Shown here piece by piece: positions 8,981 through 17,300 of a stretch of 39,529 bases of DNA; position 1 is the first letter of the stretch; every line of letters begins with the position of its first letter. The translations under genes and the position numbers were made by a program. The DNA is taken from positions 1-39,529 of the forward strand of contig JALCSU010000019.1 of assembly GCA_022653735.1 (NCBI GenBank). The letters run 5' to 3'. The notes below the pieces were generated by a model. It was not told the DNA's origin, did not search any database, and was given only the letters and a program-made list of their open reading frames with translations. Origin of the DNA: Bacteroidales bacterium. Its GTDB lineage: Bacteria > Bacteroidota > Bacteroidia > Bacteroidales > UBA932.

Positions 8981-10138
8981 TTATTGAATCGGGCTGACGT
9001 AATCTTTCACGTCCTGTGCACTCACAGGATTGCCGCCAAGTATCATCAGCCGCTCCACGACATTGCGCAGCTCTCTGATGTTCCCTGTCCAGCTCATTCC
9101 CTGAAGCATCTTGATTGCCTCATCAGAGAATTTGCGCACAGGCATTCCTGATTCAGTGCTTATCTGCTGCACGAAATAATCCACGAGCTGCGGGATGTCA
9201 TCCTTCCTCTCGTCGAGCGAAGGTACTTGGATTACTATCACGCTAAGCCTGTGATAGAGATCTTCCCTGAAATTGCCTTTCTCTATCTCTTTCTTGAGGT
9301 CTTTGTTCGTAGCGGCAATTACTCGCACGTCCACTGCAATGTCTTTATCTGAGCCAACGCGAGAGAGTTTGTGCTCCTGAAGCACGCGCAACACTTTCGC
9401 CTGCGCGGCCAAGCTCATGTCCCCGATTTCATCTAGGAACAGCGTTCCGCCATCAGCCTGCTCGAATTTGCCTTTGTGCTGCTTGATTGCAGAAGTAAAG
9501 GCTCCCTTTTCATGGCCGAAAAGCTCACTCTCGATAAGTTCTGAAGGAATGGCTGCGCAGTTAAGCTCTATGTAAGGCATGGCGCTACGAGAACTCTGCT
9601 CATGCAGGCTTCTGGCGACTAATTCCTTACCGGTTCCGTTTGCGCCCATGATCAGCACCCTGGCATCCGTAGGCGCCACCTTGGCGATTATATCACGAAT
9701 ATGCTGCATGGCTTCCGAATCCCCCACCATCTGCTGGCCATAGACCTTCTTCTTGAGGGTCCTGTTCTCATTGATGATAGTCGTCCGCTCAGAAGCATTC
9801 TTGATAGTAATAAGGATTCGATTCAGGTCAAGCGGCTTCTGGATGAAATCGAACGCCCCTTTCTTGATGCATTCCACTGCAGTGTCAATGTCTCCGTGAC
9901 CGGAGATCATCACGATCGCCGAATCAATCCCGTCTGCGACAAGTTTGTCCAGCACCTCCGTTCCATCCATTCCCGGCATCTTTATGTCACAGAAAATGAC
10001 ATCGTATTTTTCTTTATCTACCATAGCCAGGGCAGTCGGCCCGTCTTCTGCCAGGTCAACATCATAGCCCTCATCGGTCAGGATCTCCTTGAGAGAGTTC
10101 CTGATCGCTCTTTCATCGTCTACAATTAGTATTTTCAT
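8981..10138 (-). CDS. NtrC-family sigma-54 response regulator without HTH domain
   Basis: A 385-residue two-component regulator. The receiver domain covers residues 1-115: D7, D8, the phosphoacceptor D51 in [10 protein letters not shown], and K101. The AAA+ domain follows, with Walker A GANGTGKE at 165-172 and Walker B TLFLDE at 232-237. The sigma-54 contact loop reads GAFTSA (212-217) instead of the common GAFTGA. The chain ends about 30 residues after [15 protein letters not shown], so the Fis-type DNA-binding domain of normal NtrC proteins (about 450-470 residues) is missing. The start is the ATG at 10138, which gives MKILIVDDE and has GGAGGTGA just before it; an upstream in-frame ATG at 10159 would add seven unconserved residues. 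RpoN is encoded at 24231-25658. No kinase gene is adjacent. Confidence 0.92.
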   Translation of the reverse strand: MKILIVDDERAIRNSLKEILTDEGYDVDLAEDGPTALAMVDKEKYDVIFCDIKMPGMDGTEVLDKLVADGIDSAIVMISGHGDIDTAVECIKKGAFDFIQKPLDLNRILITIKNASERTTIINENRTLKKKVYGQQMVGDSEAMQHIRDIIAKVAPTDARVLIMGANGTGKELVARSLHEQSSRSAMPYIELNCAAIPSELIESELFGHEKGAFTSAIKQHKGKFEQADGGTLFLDEIGDMSLAAQAKVLRVLQEHKLSRVGSDKDIAVDVRVIAATNKDLKKEIEKGNFREDLYHRLSVIVIQVPSLDERKDDIPQLVDYFVQQISTESGMPVRKFSDEAIKMLQGMSWTGNIRELRNVVERLMILGGNPVSAQDVKDYVSPIQ

Positions 10139-10187
10139 TTCACCTCCAAGCAACTGCAAAAAACACGCTAATTTACCTTAAATTTCT

Positions 10188-10195
10188 TAATTTTG
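10188..10195 (+). promoter_or_regulatory. Bacteroidota -7 box just before cmk
   Basis: TAATTTTG matches TAnnTTTG and ends 7 nt before the ATG at 10203. If transcription starts at the usual distance, the mRNA would have almost no leader. No good -33 box is seen at 19-20 nt. Confidence 0.5.
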
Positions 10196-10202
10196 CTGCG
10201 TT

Positions 10203-10889
10203 ATGCAGATACCAGACATTATCGTGGCCATAGATGGCTTTTCTTCAACCGGCAAGAGCACCCTTGCCAAGCTAATAGCTAAGGAATATTCTTTATTATA
10301 CCTCGATTCCGGGGCACTTTATAGGGCTGTCACCTTACATGCCATGGAGAATGGGATGATTGATGGGAATGGAGACATCGCCGAAAAGAAGCTTCATGAG
10401 TCTCTTGGGAGCTTGAAAATCAGCTTCGGCGCGGAAGGAACCTACATCGGAGACCGCTGCGTTGAGAAGGAGATTCGCACGCTGGGAGTTTCCAGTCACG
10501 TTAGTCCTGTCTCGGCGATTCCTTTCGTCCGTGAATATGTCGACAGCCTTCTGCATGAGTTTGGCCGCCGGAGGCGTGTGGTAATGGATGGCAGAGACAT
10601 TGGCACGACTGTGTTCCCAAATGCAGAAGTCAAGATATTCATGACTGCGACTTCCGAGGTGAGGGCGCGGCGGCGCTTTGACGAAATGGTCGCAAAGGGG
10701 CAGAATCCGAAGATGGAGGATGTGATAAAGAATATAGAGGAGCGGGATTATATTGACTCGCATAGAGAGGCTTCTCCTCTATCCAAAGCCGCGGATGCCT
10801 TCGTGCTGGACAATTCCGACATGACCCTCCATGAAGAAACTGTCTGGTTCCGCGGTCTTCTGCAAGGCAAATTCGGAATACTGGAATAA
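10203..10889 (+). CDS. cmk: Cytidylate kinase
   Basis: Phosphorylates CMP and dCMP to the diphosphates (cytoplasm). The 228-residue length is typical. The P-loop appears as DGFSSTGKSTLAK (about residues 11-23), where many homologues have GPAGSGKST. LYLDSGALYRAVTL is the family's YLDTGAMYR-type CMP-binding motif, and VVMDGRDIGTTVFPNAEVKIF is diagnostic. The gene is divergent from the NtrC-like gene with a 64-nt gap. ispH follows 121 nt after the stop. A separate cytidylate-kinase-like protein at 20790-21392 belongs to a different subfamily. Confidence 0.95.
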   Translation: MQIPDIIVAIDGFSSTGKSTLAKLIAKEYSLLYLDSGALYRAVTLHAMENGMIDGNGDIAEKKLHESLGSLKISFGAEGTYIGDRCVEKEIRTLGVSSHVSPVSAIPFVREYVDSLLHEFGRRRRVVMDGRDIGTTVFPNAEVKIFMTATSEVRARRRFDEMVAKGQNPKMEDVIKNIEERDYIDSHREASPLSKAADAFVLDNSDMTLHEETVWFRGLLQGKFGILE

Positions 10890-11010
10890 TTTCGCAATCA
10901 GGCGTTCTCTGGGGTTGTCCTGTACGGCTGACAAATGCCCGCCCAGCCCGAACCTCAATCGAACGCCTTGGAACAATAAGTCCGGCGGGACTGGCTATAA
11001 TGAAGGAAGC

Positions 11011-11916
11011 ATGCAACTTTCGGTTGAGATAGAGAAGCATTCAGGGTTCTGCGGTGGGGTGATAAACGCCATCGGGAAAGCTGAAAAGTTCCTTTCTAGC
11101 GGGCACAAATTGTACTCGCTGGGATCGATAGTACATAATGAGGCAGAGCTGGAGAGGTTGCATAGAAAAGGGCTGGAGACCATCTCTAATGAAGAACAGT
11201 TTTCTGCGGATGCCGAGACGGTGCTCATAAGGGCGCATGGGGAGCCGCCAGAGACATATTCAAAACTTAAAAGCCTAGGTATCAATGTAATAGACTGCAC
11301 CTGTCCTGTGGTGCTCCGGCTCCAGCGCAGCATCAAAGAAACATATTCAAAGATTCATCCCATAGGGGGCCAGATCGTGATTTTTGGCAAAATCGGCCAT
11401 GCTGAAGTGCTAGGTCTGGTCGGGCAGGTCGGAAGCGACGCATTGGTCATAGAAAACATGAATATGCTTTTGAAGGCTTTGGAAAGCGGAGCCTTAGATC
11501 TCAAGCGGCCAATCGCCATTTTTTCACAGACTACAAAGAGCCCCGATGAATATAAGGATATCTGCTCTGTCCTTAAAAGCAGAATTGAGGAAGTCACCGG
11601 ACAAGACCCAATCCAGGACGGGGCTCTTGAAATCCATGAGACGATTTGCTCTCAGGTGGCATTCAGGCACGAAGAACTCGCTGAGTTTGCCGCATCTCAC
11701 GACGTAATCATATTCGTTTCAGGAGCGTCCAGCTCCAATGGCAAGGTTCTTTTCAACCTTTGCCAATCTCGCAACGCTCGCTCGCATCACATTTCCAGCC
11801 CTGCCGAGATTCTGCCTGAGTGGTTCTGCGACGGTGACCACGTCGGCATCTGCGGAGCCACTTCCACCCCACGCTGGCTCCTGGAAGAAACATCCAATGC
11901 AATCGGCTCGCTCTAA
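11011..11916 (+). CDS. ispH: 4-hydroxy-3-methylbut-2-enyl diphosphate reductase
   Basis: Last enzyme of the MEP isoprenoid pathway, an iron-sulfur protein making IPP and DMAPP. The 301 residues contain the three conserved cluster cysteines: C14 in HSGFCGGV, C98 in DCTCPVV and C213 in ETICSQ. GHAEVLG carries the active-site His and Glu, and CGATSTPRWLLEE is the family's C-terminal signature. The ATG at 11011 is chosen because it begins MQLSVEIEKHSGFCGG. The frame is open further upstream into cmk, but those residues are unlike IspH. With a 121-nt gap and no clear TAnnTTTG box, it may be cotranscribed with cmk. Confidence 0.95.
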   Translation: MQLSVEIEKHSGFCGGVINAIGKAEKFLSSGHKLYSLGSIVHNEAELERLHRKGLETISNEEQFSADAETVLIRAHGEPPETYSKLKSLGINVIDCTCPVVLRLQRSIKETYSKIHPIGGQIVIFGKIGHAEVLGLVGQVGSDALVIENMNMLLKALESGALDLKRPIAIFSQTTKSPDEYKDICSVLKSRIEEVTGQDPIQDGALEIHETICSQVAFRHEELAEFAASHDVIIFVSGASSSNGKVLFNLCQSRNARSHHISSPAEILPEWFCDGDHVGICGATSTPRWLLEETSNAIGSL

Positions 11917-11933
11917 GGCTGACTTAAAAAAAT

Positions 11934-11964
11934 TTTGAATAGAAATCGCATTTATGTAAATTTG
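11934..11964 (+). promoter_or_regulatory. Promoter of efp (TTTG - 19 nt - TAAATTTG)
   Basis: TTTG at 11934-11937 and TAAATTTG at 11957-11964 are separated by 19 nt, a perfect match to the Bacteroidota -33/-7 promoter. The predicted leader to the ATG at 12019 is about 50 nt. It is one of the clearest promoters in the window. Confidence 0.85.
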
Positions 11965-12018
11965 CAGCCGAAATGTCTGCAATTCAACATTTTCGAATAT
12001 TTATTTACTGATATATCT

Positions 12019-12585
12019 ATGGCAACAACAGCAGATTTTAAGAACGGCCTATATCTCAGCTACAATGGAAAACCATGCATGATAGTATGGTTCCAGCATG
12101 TGAAACCTGGAAAAGGCCCAGCATTCGTAAAGACGAAACTCCGTAATCTAGAAAACGGAAGAATCCTCGAGAACACATTCACGGCAGGAGCGAAGATAGA
12201 CACTATCGATGTCGAGAGACGTCCTTACCAGTTCCTCTATGCCGACGAGGACGGTTACAATTTCATGCACGAAGAGACCTACGAACAAATTCATCTCCCG
12301 AAAGATGCGGTTGAGAACGCAGACCTCATGAAAGAGGGACAGCACGTTGAAATGATGTTCGTCGTAGAGCCAGAGGAGAAATGCCTCACATGCGAGCTTC
12401 CTACATACGTTACCTTGGAAGTAACTTATACCGAGCCAGCAGTGAAAGGCAACACCGCCTCGACATCGGCTCTTAAGGAGTGCACCCTGGAGACTGGAGC
12501 TAAAATCATGGTTCCGCTCTTCATCAACCAAGGCGACAAGATCACCGTCAACACCACTGACCGCTCTTACGGACAGAGAGTGTAA
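12019..12585 (+). CDS. efp: Translation elongation factor P
   Basis: Relieves ribosome stalling at polyproline stretches. The 188-residue length is standard. The first domain begins MATTADFKNGLYLSYNGKP, and the loop HVKPGKGPAFVKTKLRN carries K32, the equivalent of the lysine modified in E. coli EF-P. No epmA or epmB modification gene is visible nearby. The C-terminal OB domain reads GAKIMVPLFINQGDKITVNT. An in-frame ATG at 11935 is rejected because it lies upstream of the probable transcription start. A symmetrical terminator follows. Confidence 0.97.
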   Translation: MATTADFKNGLYLSYNGKPCMIVWFQHVKPGKGPAFVKTKLRNLENGRILENTFTAGAKIDTIDVERRPYQFLYADEDGYNFMHEETYEQIHLPKDAVENADLMKEGQHVEMMFVVEPEEKCLTCELPTYVTLEVTYTEPAVKGNTASTSALKECTLETGAKIMVPLFINQGDKITVNTTDRSYGQRV

Positions 12586-12618
12586 GCATTACGCCCATGA
12601 ATAAGGGCACCGACAATA

Positions 12619-12650
12619 ATGAAGGCTGGCCTTTCGAGGTCAGCCTTCAT
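12619..12650. terminator. Symmetrical hairpin between efp and the GH2 gene
   Basis: ATGAAGGCTG at 12619-12628 pairs exactly with CAGCCTTCAT at 12641-12650, with three further inner pairs and a 6-nt loop. It sits between two convergent genes, 33 nt after the efp stop and 22 nt beyond the GH2 stop, so it could stop both transcripts. No clear T-tract follows on the plus strand. Confidence 0.7.
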
Positions 12651-12672
12651 CGTTATAAGTAAATTGTGAACC

Positions 12673-14547
12673 TTATTTCTTGTTGTGATATTCCTGGAAA
12701 GCTTTGATGACGCCCTCATTGGCAGCCTTAAGCTTAGCTTCATCCATCTTTATCACCTTCCTGTCGTACGTCATGAGGCCATTCACCTCGCCTTCACAGT
12801 CAGTCGTCTGGGTGTAGACAGCGGCAGAGCAGCCCTGGCGAACCAAGGTCTTCAGGATTTCGGCGTAGTTGACATATTCCTTGAGGACATCACCCCCATT
12901 CTTGTACTGCACATAACCCCAGTTACGATCTGTCTGCCACAGATGGCCTTCCAGCGGCAGGCCGATTCCGCCATACTCGCCCAGGACGTTAATCATGTTC
13001 TTGTCCCACAACCTCATTGCAGGATAAGGATAGTGATGATTGTCGAGTATGTCTCCGCAGTCTTTCACCCAGTTACCGCCGGAAGCCATGTTTATTAACC
13101 TGGTCGGATCCTGAGCCCTGGTGAAATCTATTGCAGAACGAGTGTCGAACTGACTCCACGCCTCGTTGAAAGGAACCCACACAGCTATGCACTGGAACTT
13201 CTTCACCTGATTCATTATCTCGCCCCACTCTTTATAATAATTTGCCTTGGCCTGAGGAGTGGCAGGAAAATCCGTACCTTCATCGTAATTGAATATTCCC
13301 CACTTGTTCAAATGATTGTCTCCGAAAGAAGGCATATCCTGCCATACAAGCATGCCTAGCTGATCACAGTAATAGAACCAGCGGGATGGCTCTACCTTAA
13401 TATGCTTACGGATCATGTTATAGCCAAAGTCTTTTGTCTTCACAATGTCATATTTCAGAGCCTCATCGGTAGGCGCAGTATAAAGGCCATCCGGCCACCA
13501 GCCTTGATCCAGAGGTCCGTACATGAAGATTGGCTGGCCATTGAGGCCAAGCAGTTTAGTGTTGCCATTTTTTTGGTACACAGAAACTTCCCTCAGGGAC
13601 GTATAACCTTTGACTGCATCCAGGACTTTGCCTCCGCGAAGAACCTGAATCTTTAGGCCATACAGATACGGAGAATCTGGAGACCATAGTTTTGCGTCCG
13701 GAATAGTCAGAGACACGGTGTTTCCAGGAAGCCCCTGAGCCTCAGTCACTACCTTGGCGTACTGATCGGTCTCTGTTGAGAAACCAACCCCGCCGTCAAC
13801 CACAGACACCTTAACAATGTCGCCTTCATGCGCCCCACAGACGGAGACGTTAAGGTCCAGAGTGCCGTCGTGAATATTAGAAACCGCATAATAGTCGGTG
13901 ATATGTGTTTTAGCGACAGGTTCCAGCCATACGCTCTGCCATATTCCAGAAACTGCGGTATACCATATTCCTGAAGGTTTCAGCACCTGCTTTCCACGAG
14001 GCTGGAAATCATTGTCGGTCGCATCCAGCACCTTCAGCACCAATGTATTAGCCCCGCTCTTGAGGTAAGGGGTCACATCGAAAGCGAAATGAGTATAACC
14101 GCCGGTATGAGTACCGACCTGGACACCGTTCACCATTACGTCTGCCCTCCAGTCTACAGCCTCGAAACGCAGCATTATCTCCTTTCCCTTCCATGAAGAA
14201 GGCACAGTGAAAGTCGTCTTGTACCAGATGGCGTCGTTAGGCGTAACAGTCTTCCCCACTCCGGAGAGAGATGATTCTACGGCAAAAGGAACGAGAATCT
14301 TGCCTTGAAACTCATCTGGCTGCTGTGCGGATTTGGATATGACAGAATATTCCCACAACCCGTTCAGCGACTTCCAGTCGGAACGTACCATCTGTGGGCG
14401 AGGATATTCAGGATGAGCATTGGCAGGGGACACTTCTTCTGCCCATTTCGTCTTGATTTTGTCTCCTGAAGGTGCCCATTGCTGGGCCGAAGCCATGCTT
14501 GAAATTACAAGGATAGAAGCAATGGCCGTAAAGAGTTTGATTTTCAT
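12673..14547 (-). CDS. Secreted glycoside hydrolase family 2 protein
   Basis: A 624-residue exo-acting glycosidase of the GH2 type (beta-galactosidase, glucuronidase or mannosidase group). A signal peptide covers about residues 1-20 (MKIKLFTAIASILVISSMASA), so it should act in the periplasm. A jelly-roll sugar-binding domain (about 50-210) and an immunoglobulin-like domain precede the barrel. The probable acid/base is E462 in VPFNEAWSQFD and the nucleophile E524 in VLGEYGG. The start at 14547 is chosen because it opens the signal peptide; the frame extends another 70 unconserved codons upstream. No SusC/SusD pair or sugar regulator lies nearby, so it looks like a lone enzyme. The substrate cannot be read from sequence. 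Confidence 0.9.
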   Translation of the reverse strand: MKIKLFTAIASILVISSMASAQQWAPSGDKIKTKWAEEVSPANAHPEYPRPQMVRSDWKSLNGLWEYSVISKSAQQPDEFQGKILVPFAVESSLSGVGKTVTPNDAIWYKTTFTVPSSWKGKEIMLRFEAVDWRADVMVNGVQVGTHTGGYTHFAFDVTPYLKSGANTLVLKVLDATDNDFQPRGKQVLKPSGIWYTAVSGIWQSVWLEPVAKTHITDYYAVSNIHDGTLDLNVSVCGAHEGDIVKVSVVDGGVGFSTETDQYAKVVTEAQGLPGNTVSLTIPDAKLWSPDSPYLYGLKIQVLRGGKVLDAVKGYTSLREVSVYQKNGNTKLLGLNGQPIFMYGPLDQGWWPDGLYTAPTDEALKYDIVKTKDFGYNMIRKHIKVEPSRWFYYCDQLGMLVWQDMPSFGDNHLNKWGIFNYDEGTDFPATPQAKANYYKEWGEIMNQVKKFQCIAVWVPFNEAWSQFDTRSAIDFTRAQDPTRLINMASGGNWVKDCGDILDNHHYPYPAMRLWDKNMINVLGEYGGIGLPLEGHLWQTDRNWGYVQYKNGGDVLKEYVNYAEILKTLVRQGCSAAVYTQTTDCEGEVNGLMTYDRKVIKMDEAKLKAANEGVIKAFQEYHNKK

Positions 14548-14591
14548 AATGCTGTAAATTTGGTGTTTAGTTCTTTCGATCTTGATGAGTG

Positions 14592-14599
14592 CAAATATA
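14592..14599 (-). promoter_or_regulatory. Bacteroidota -7 box of the GH2 gene (minus strand)
   Basis: Read on the minus strand this is TATATTTG, matching TAnnTTTG, about 44 nt before the GH2 start at 14547. It is only 11 nt from the plus-strand box of the divergent ATPase gene. No clear -33 box is seen. Confidence 0.6.
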
Positions 14600-14610
14600 C
14601 CATAAATGTT

Positions 14611-14618
14611 TAAATTTG
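14611..14618 (+). promoter_or_regulatory. Bacteroidota -7 box of the HerA/YjgR-like gene
   Basis: TAAATTTG matches TAnnTTTG, 23 nt before the ATG at 14642. It makes the earlier in-frame ATG at 14606 unlikely as the start. Confidence 0.6.
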
Positions 14619-14641
14619 TAATTGATAAAACCACTTCTAAT

Positions 14642-16231
14642 ATGTACGACTCAGAAAAAGGGCTTTGGATAGCCCATTGCCAAGAAGGGCCGCTTTCCAT
14701 CGTCGGCAAGATGGCCAACAGACACGGACTAATTGCAGGTGCTACTGGCACTGGCAAGACAGTGACGCTTCAAGTCATGGCAGAGACATTCTCTCAGGCA
14801 GGCGTGCCTTGCTTCATGGCCGACATGAAAGGCGACCTCTCTGGAATATCACAGAGTGGAGCCATGAATGGTTTCATCCAAAAACGAATGGCGGAATTCG
14901 GCATCACCGATCCTAAATTCGGCGGGTGTCCTGTCAGGTTCTTCGATGTCTTCGGCGAGCAAGGGCACCCGATGAGGTGCACGGTCTCTGAAATGGGGCC
15001 TCAGCTACTTTCCCGCATCCTCGGGCTGAATGAGACCCAGGAAGGCGTCCTGAACGTGGTCTTCAGAGTGGCAGACGAGCTAGGACTTCTGATCATAGAC
15101 ATTAAAGACCTGCGCTCGATGCTGAACTACGTTTCTGAACATGCGAAGGAATATACATCCACATATGGGAATATAGCTACTGCGTCAGTAGGAGCCATTC
15201 AAAGGTCTTTGCTGACTCTTGAGAACGAAGGCGGAGACAAATTCTTCGGGGAACCTTCGTTCGACATAAAGGATCTTCTCCAGACTACAGCTAACGGGAA
15301 GGGCATAATGAATGTTCTTGCCGCAGACAAACTTATGATGAAGCCAAAGCTCTATTCTACTTTCCTGCTCTGGCTGCTTTCAGAACTCTATGCCACTATG
15401 CCAGAAGTCGGCGATCTGGACATGCCGAAACTGGTATTCTTCTTTGATGAGGCTCACACCTTATTTGCGGACACCTCCAAGGCCCTCGTAGACAAGATAG
15501 AACAGGTTGTAAGACTCATTAGAAGCAAGGGCGTGGGCGTGTACTTCGTTACCCAGAGCCCTACCGACATTCCTGAAACCATCCTAGGGCAGTTGGGCAA
15601 CAGGGTACAGCATGCCCTACGAGCCTTCACGCCAAAAGATCAGAAAGCCGTGCAGGTAGCTGCTGAGACCTTCAGGGCCAACCCTGCATTCGACACGTCT
15701 GAGGCCATCACCAACCTCGGAACTGGAGAGGCTCTAGTTTCATTCCTGGACGAAAAAGGCGCTCCCGGAATAGTTCAGAAAGCGAGAATTCTGTTCCCAC
15801 TGAGCCAGATAGGGGCCATTACGCCTGCTCAGAGAGATCAGATAATCAAGTCATCAATCATTTACGGGAAATATGATACGCCTGTAGATAACATCTCTGC
15901 TTATGAGCAGCTTCTAAAAATGGCAGAGGAAGAAAAACAACAAGACGATGCACAAGAAGCCGTTGAGGAAAATCAGCCAGGCGATAAGTCTGCTGGCAGG
16001 ACAAAGGCTAGCATCTGGGGGAAAGTTGGCAAAGCAATCTTCACTGCCGTCACAGCCACAGTCGCAACCAGCGTGGGCAATGCCGTATCCAACAAGGTTA
16101 CTGGAAAGAAGGGCAGCAAGACTTCTGTCAAGACTCAGGCCGGAAGAGTTGCCAAGAACGCAACTTCTGCAGCCACCAGGACCATAACACGAGAGCTAAC
16201 CCGCTCCATACTAGGAAACCTGATAAAATAA
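14642..16231 (+). CDS. HerA/YjgR-type ATPase (DUF853)
   Basis: A 529-residue P-loop ATPase of the FtsK/HerA superfamily, matching the YjgR group. Walker A is GATGTGKT at residues 33-40. Walker B is KLVFFFDEAHTLF near 267-280. The stretch from about residue 300 contains GVGVYFVTQSPTDIPETILG and NRVQHALRAFTPKDQKAV, both typical of the family. The last 75 residues are rich in Ala, Thr, Lys and Ser (KASIWGKVGKAIF to LTRSILGNLIK), a basic tail also usual in this group. Family role is poorly known; DNA translocation is suspected. The gene is transcribed alone, divergent from the GH2 gene. Confidence 0.88.
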   Translation: MYDSEKGLWIAHCQEGPLSIVGKMANRHGLIAGATGTGKTVTLQVMAETFSQAGVPCFMADMKGDLSGISQSGAMNGFIQKRMAEFGITDPKFGGCPVRFFDVFGEQGHPMRCTVSEMGPQLLSRILGLNETQEGVLNVVFRVADELGLLIIDIKDLRSMLNYVSEHAKEYTSTYGNIATASVGAIQRSLLTLENEGGDKFFGEPSFDIKDLLQTTANGKGIMNVLAADKLMMKPKLYSTFLLWLLSELYATMPEVGDLDMPKLVFFFDEAHTLFADTSKALVDKIEQVVRLIRSKGVGVYFVTQSPTDIPETILGQLGNRVQHALRAFTPKDQKAVQVAAETFRANPAFDTSEAITNLGTGEALVSFLDEKGAPGIVQKARILFPLSQIGAITPAQRDQIIKSSIIYGKYDTPVDNISAYEQLLKMAEEEKQQDDAQEAVEENQPGDKSAGRTKASIWGKVGKAIFTAVTATVATSVGNAVSNKVTGKKGSKTSVKTQAGRVAKNATSAATRTITRELTRSILGNLIK

Positions 16232-16249
16232 AGGATGCGATTACAGGAT

Positions 16250-16783
16250 TCATTTTACGAAGAAAGAGAAGTGGACGCGGCCGTACCGCTTCTCTTTTTT
16301 AAAATAAGGATGACTGATAAAAGAATGCTCATCCCCGTGCTCTAGAACGAAATAATTGCCGTCATAAAGAATATTTCTCTCGAAAATTTTGTCTGGCAGC
16401 GTTTCCAAACCCTCCATCGCGTACGGCGGATCAGCAAAAATAATATCGAACTTTTCGTGGCAGACAGTCAGAAAATCAAAAACATTATCCCTCACCATGA
16501 CGACATTGTCCAAGCCGAGCTTGGCTGCCTCAGTCTTAATGAAAGTTGCGTTCTCGCGGGCCATCTCGACAGAATACACCTTACCGGCACCCCTTGAAGC
16601 AAACTCGAAAGCAACGGCGCCAGTACCACCGAAAAGATCCAGCACTGTCATCCCCTCAAAGTCATATTCATTATCCAGCACATTGAAAAGTCCCTCACGC
16701 GCAAAATCTGTGGTTGGACGAGCATTATACCCAGCCGGCGGGCAAATCTGCCGTCCCTTCAGCCTTCCACCTATGATTCTCAT
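16250..16783 (-). CDS. rsmD: 16S rRNA (guanine(966)-N(2))-methyltransferase
   Basis: Methylates G966 of 16S rRNA using S-adenosylmethionine. The 177 residues carry the family's N-terminal MRIIGGRLKGRQI and RPTTDFAREGLFNVL. The SAM-binding motif is VLDLFGGTGAVAFEF (about residues 47-61) and the catalytic motif is FADPPYAM near 115. The start codon overlaps the stop of the DUF3822 gene by 4 nt (ATGA), so the two are translationally coupled. The C-terminal codons overlap a terminator serving the opposite strand. Confidence 0.95.
   Translation of the reverse strand: MRIIGGRLKGRQICPPAGYNARPTTDFAREGLFNVLDNEYDFEGMTVLDLFGGTGAVAFEFASRGAGKVYSVEMARENATFIKTEAAKLGLDNVVMVRDNVFDFLTVCHEKFDIIFADPPYAMEGLETLPDKIFERNILYDGNYFVLEHGDEHSFISHPYFKKEKRYGRVHFSFFVK
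16264..16300 (+). terminator. Rho-independent terminator for the ATPase gene, inside rsmD
   Basis: AAGAGAAGTGG pairs with CCGCTTCTCTT (one T-G wobble) around an 11-nt loop, followed by six T residues. It lies 33 nt after the ATPase stop. On the other strand the same bases encode residues near the C terminus of RsmD. Confidence 0.75.
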
Positions 16784-17298
16784 AGCTGCTCCACGGAATT
16801 AAAATAACGATAAAGCGACATTTTCTCCTCTTCGCTGAGAGGCGTCCTGAAACAAATTTTAGTGACTTCCGGATTGAATTGCAGTTTTTTTAGAGCCAGG
16901 AATATGAAATATTCGGCACACGTGAAATCATCCGCTTTGAATATGTTGGCAAGCAGCAAATTGTTTCCTTGTGCGATGCCAAGATGAAGATAGCCGTAAG
17001 CGTAAGAGGCCACGACCTTGTTATATTCAGGAAGTTTCCTCAAATCCTTCAAGATGAAATACAGCTCTGGAAGCACTCGTCCCTGGTCCTCATCGACATA
17101 ACCAGAGACGCTTCTAGTCATGGCATTATCGACAGAAAGAGAATACACCAGCACAGCTGCATATTCGCTAATGCTGATGTATTCTACTTTATCCTCTTTA
17201 CTTAACTCGACCGTCTCGGAGAGTGTCTCTCTGGCAGCAGACGGTTCAAAGAAAGCAGCAGGCACCAAAGCCGCTTTTGGAGTCAGAAGAGAAAACAC
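16780..17298 (-). CDS. DUF3822 family protein, apparently short
   Basis: A 172-residue protein with a GTG start 2 nt after the stop of the upstream gene. Its C-terminal half (AYGYLHLGIAQGNNLLLANI, TCAEYFIFLALKKLQFNPEV) and its position directly before rsmD fit DUF3822 proteins of Bacteroidota, whose function is unknown. From memory these are usually about 250-270 residues; here the frame has a TAA only four codons before the GTG, so about the first 90 residues seem absent. The text SLLTPKAALVPAAFF looks like the middle of the usual family sequence. It may be a real shortened form or a 5' truncation. Confidence 0.7.
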   Translation of the reverse strand: MFSLLTPKAALVPAAFFEPSAARETLSETVELSKEDKVEYISISEYAAVLVYSLSVDNAMTRSVSGYVDEDQGRVLPELYFILKDLRKLPEYNKVVASYAYGYLHLGIAQGNNLLLANIFKADDFTCAEYFIFLALKKLQFNPEVTKICFRTPLSEEEKMSLYRYFNSVEQL

Positions 17299-17300
17299 TT

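Noticed and set aside
10831..11010. Extended N terminus of IspH reaching into cmk
   Set aside because: The extra 60 residues overlap cmk codons and do not resemble IspH, which starts normally at 11011.
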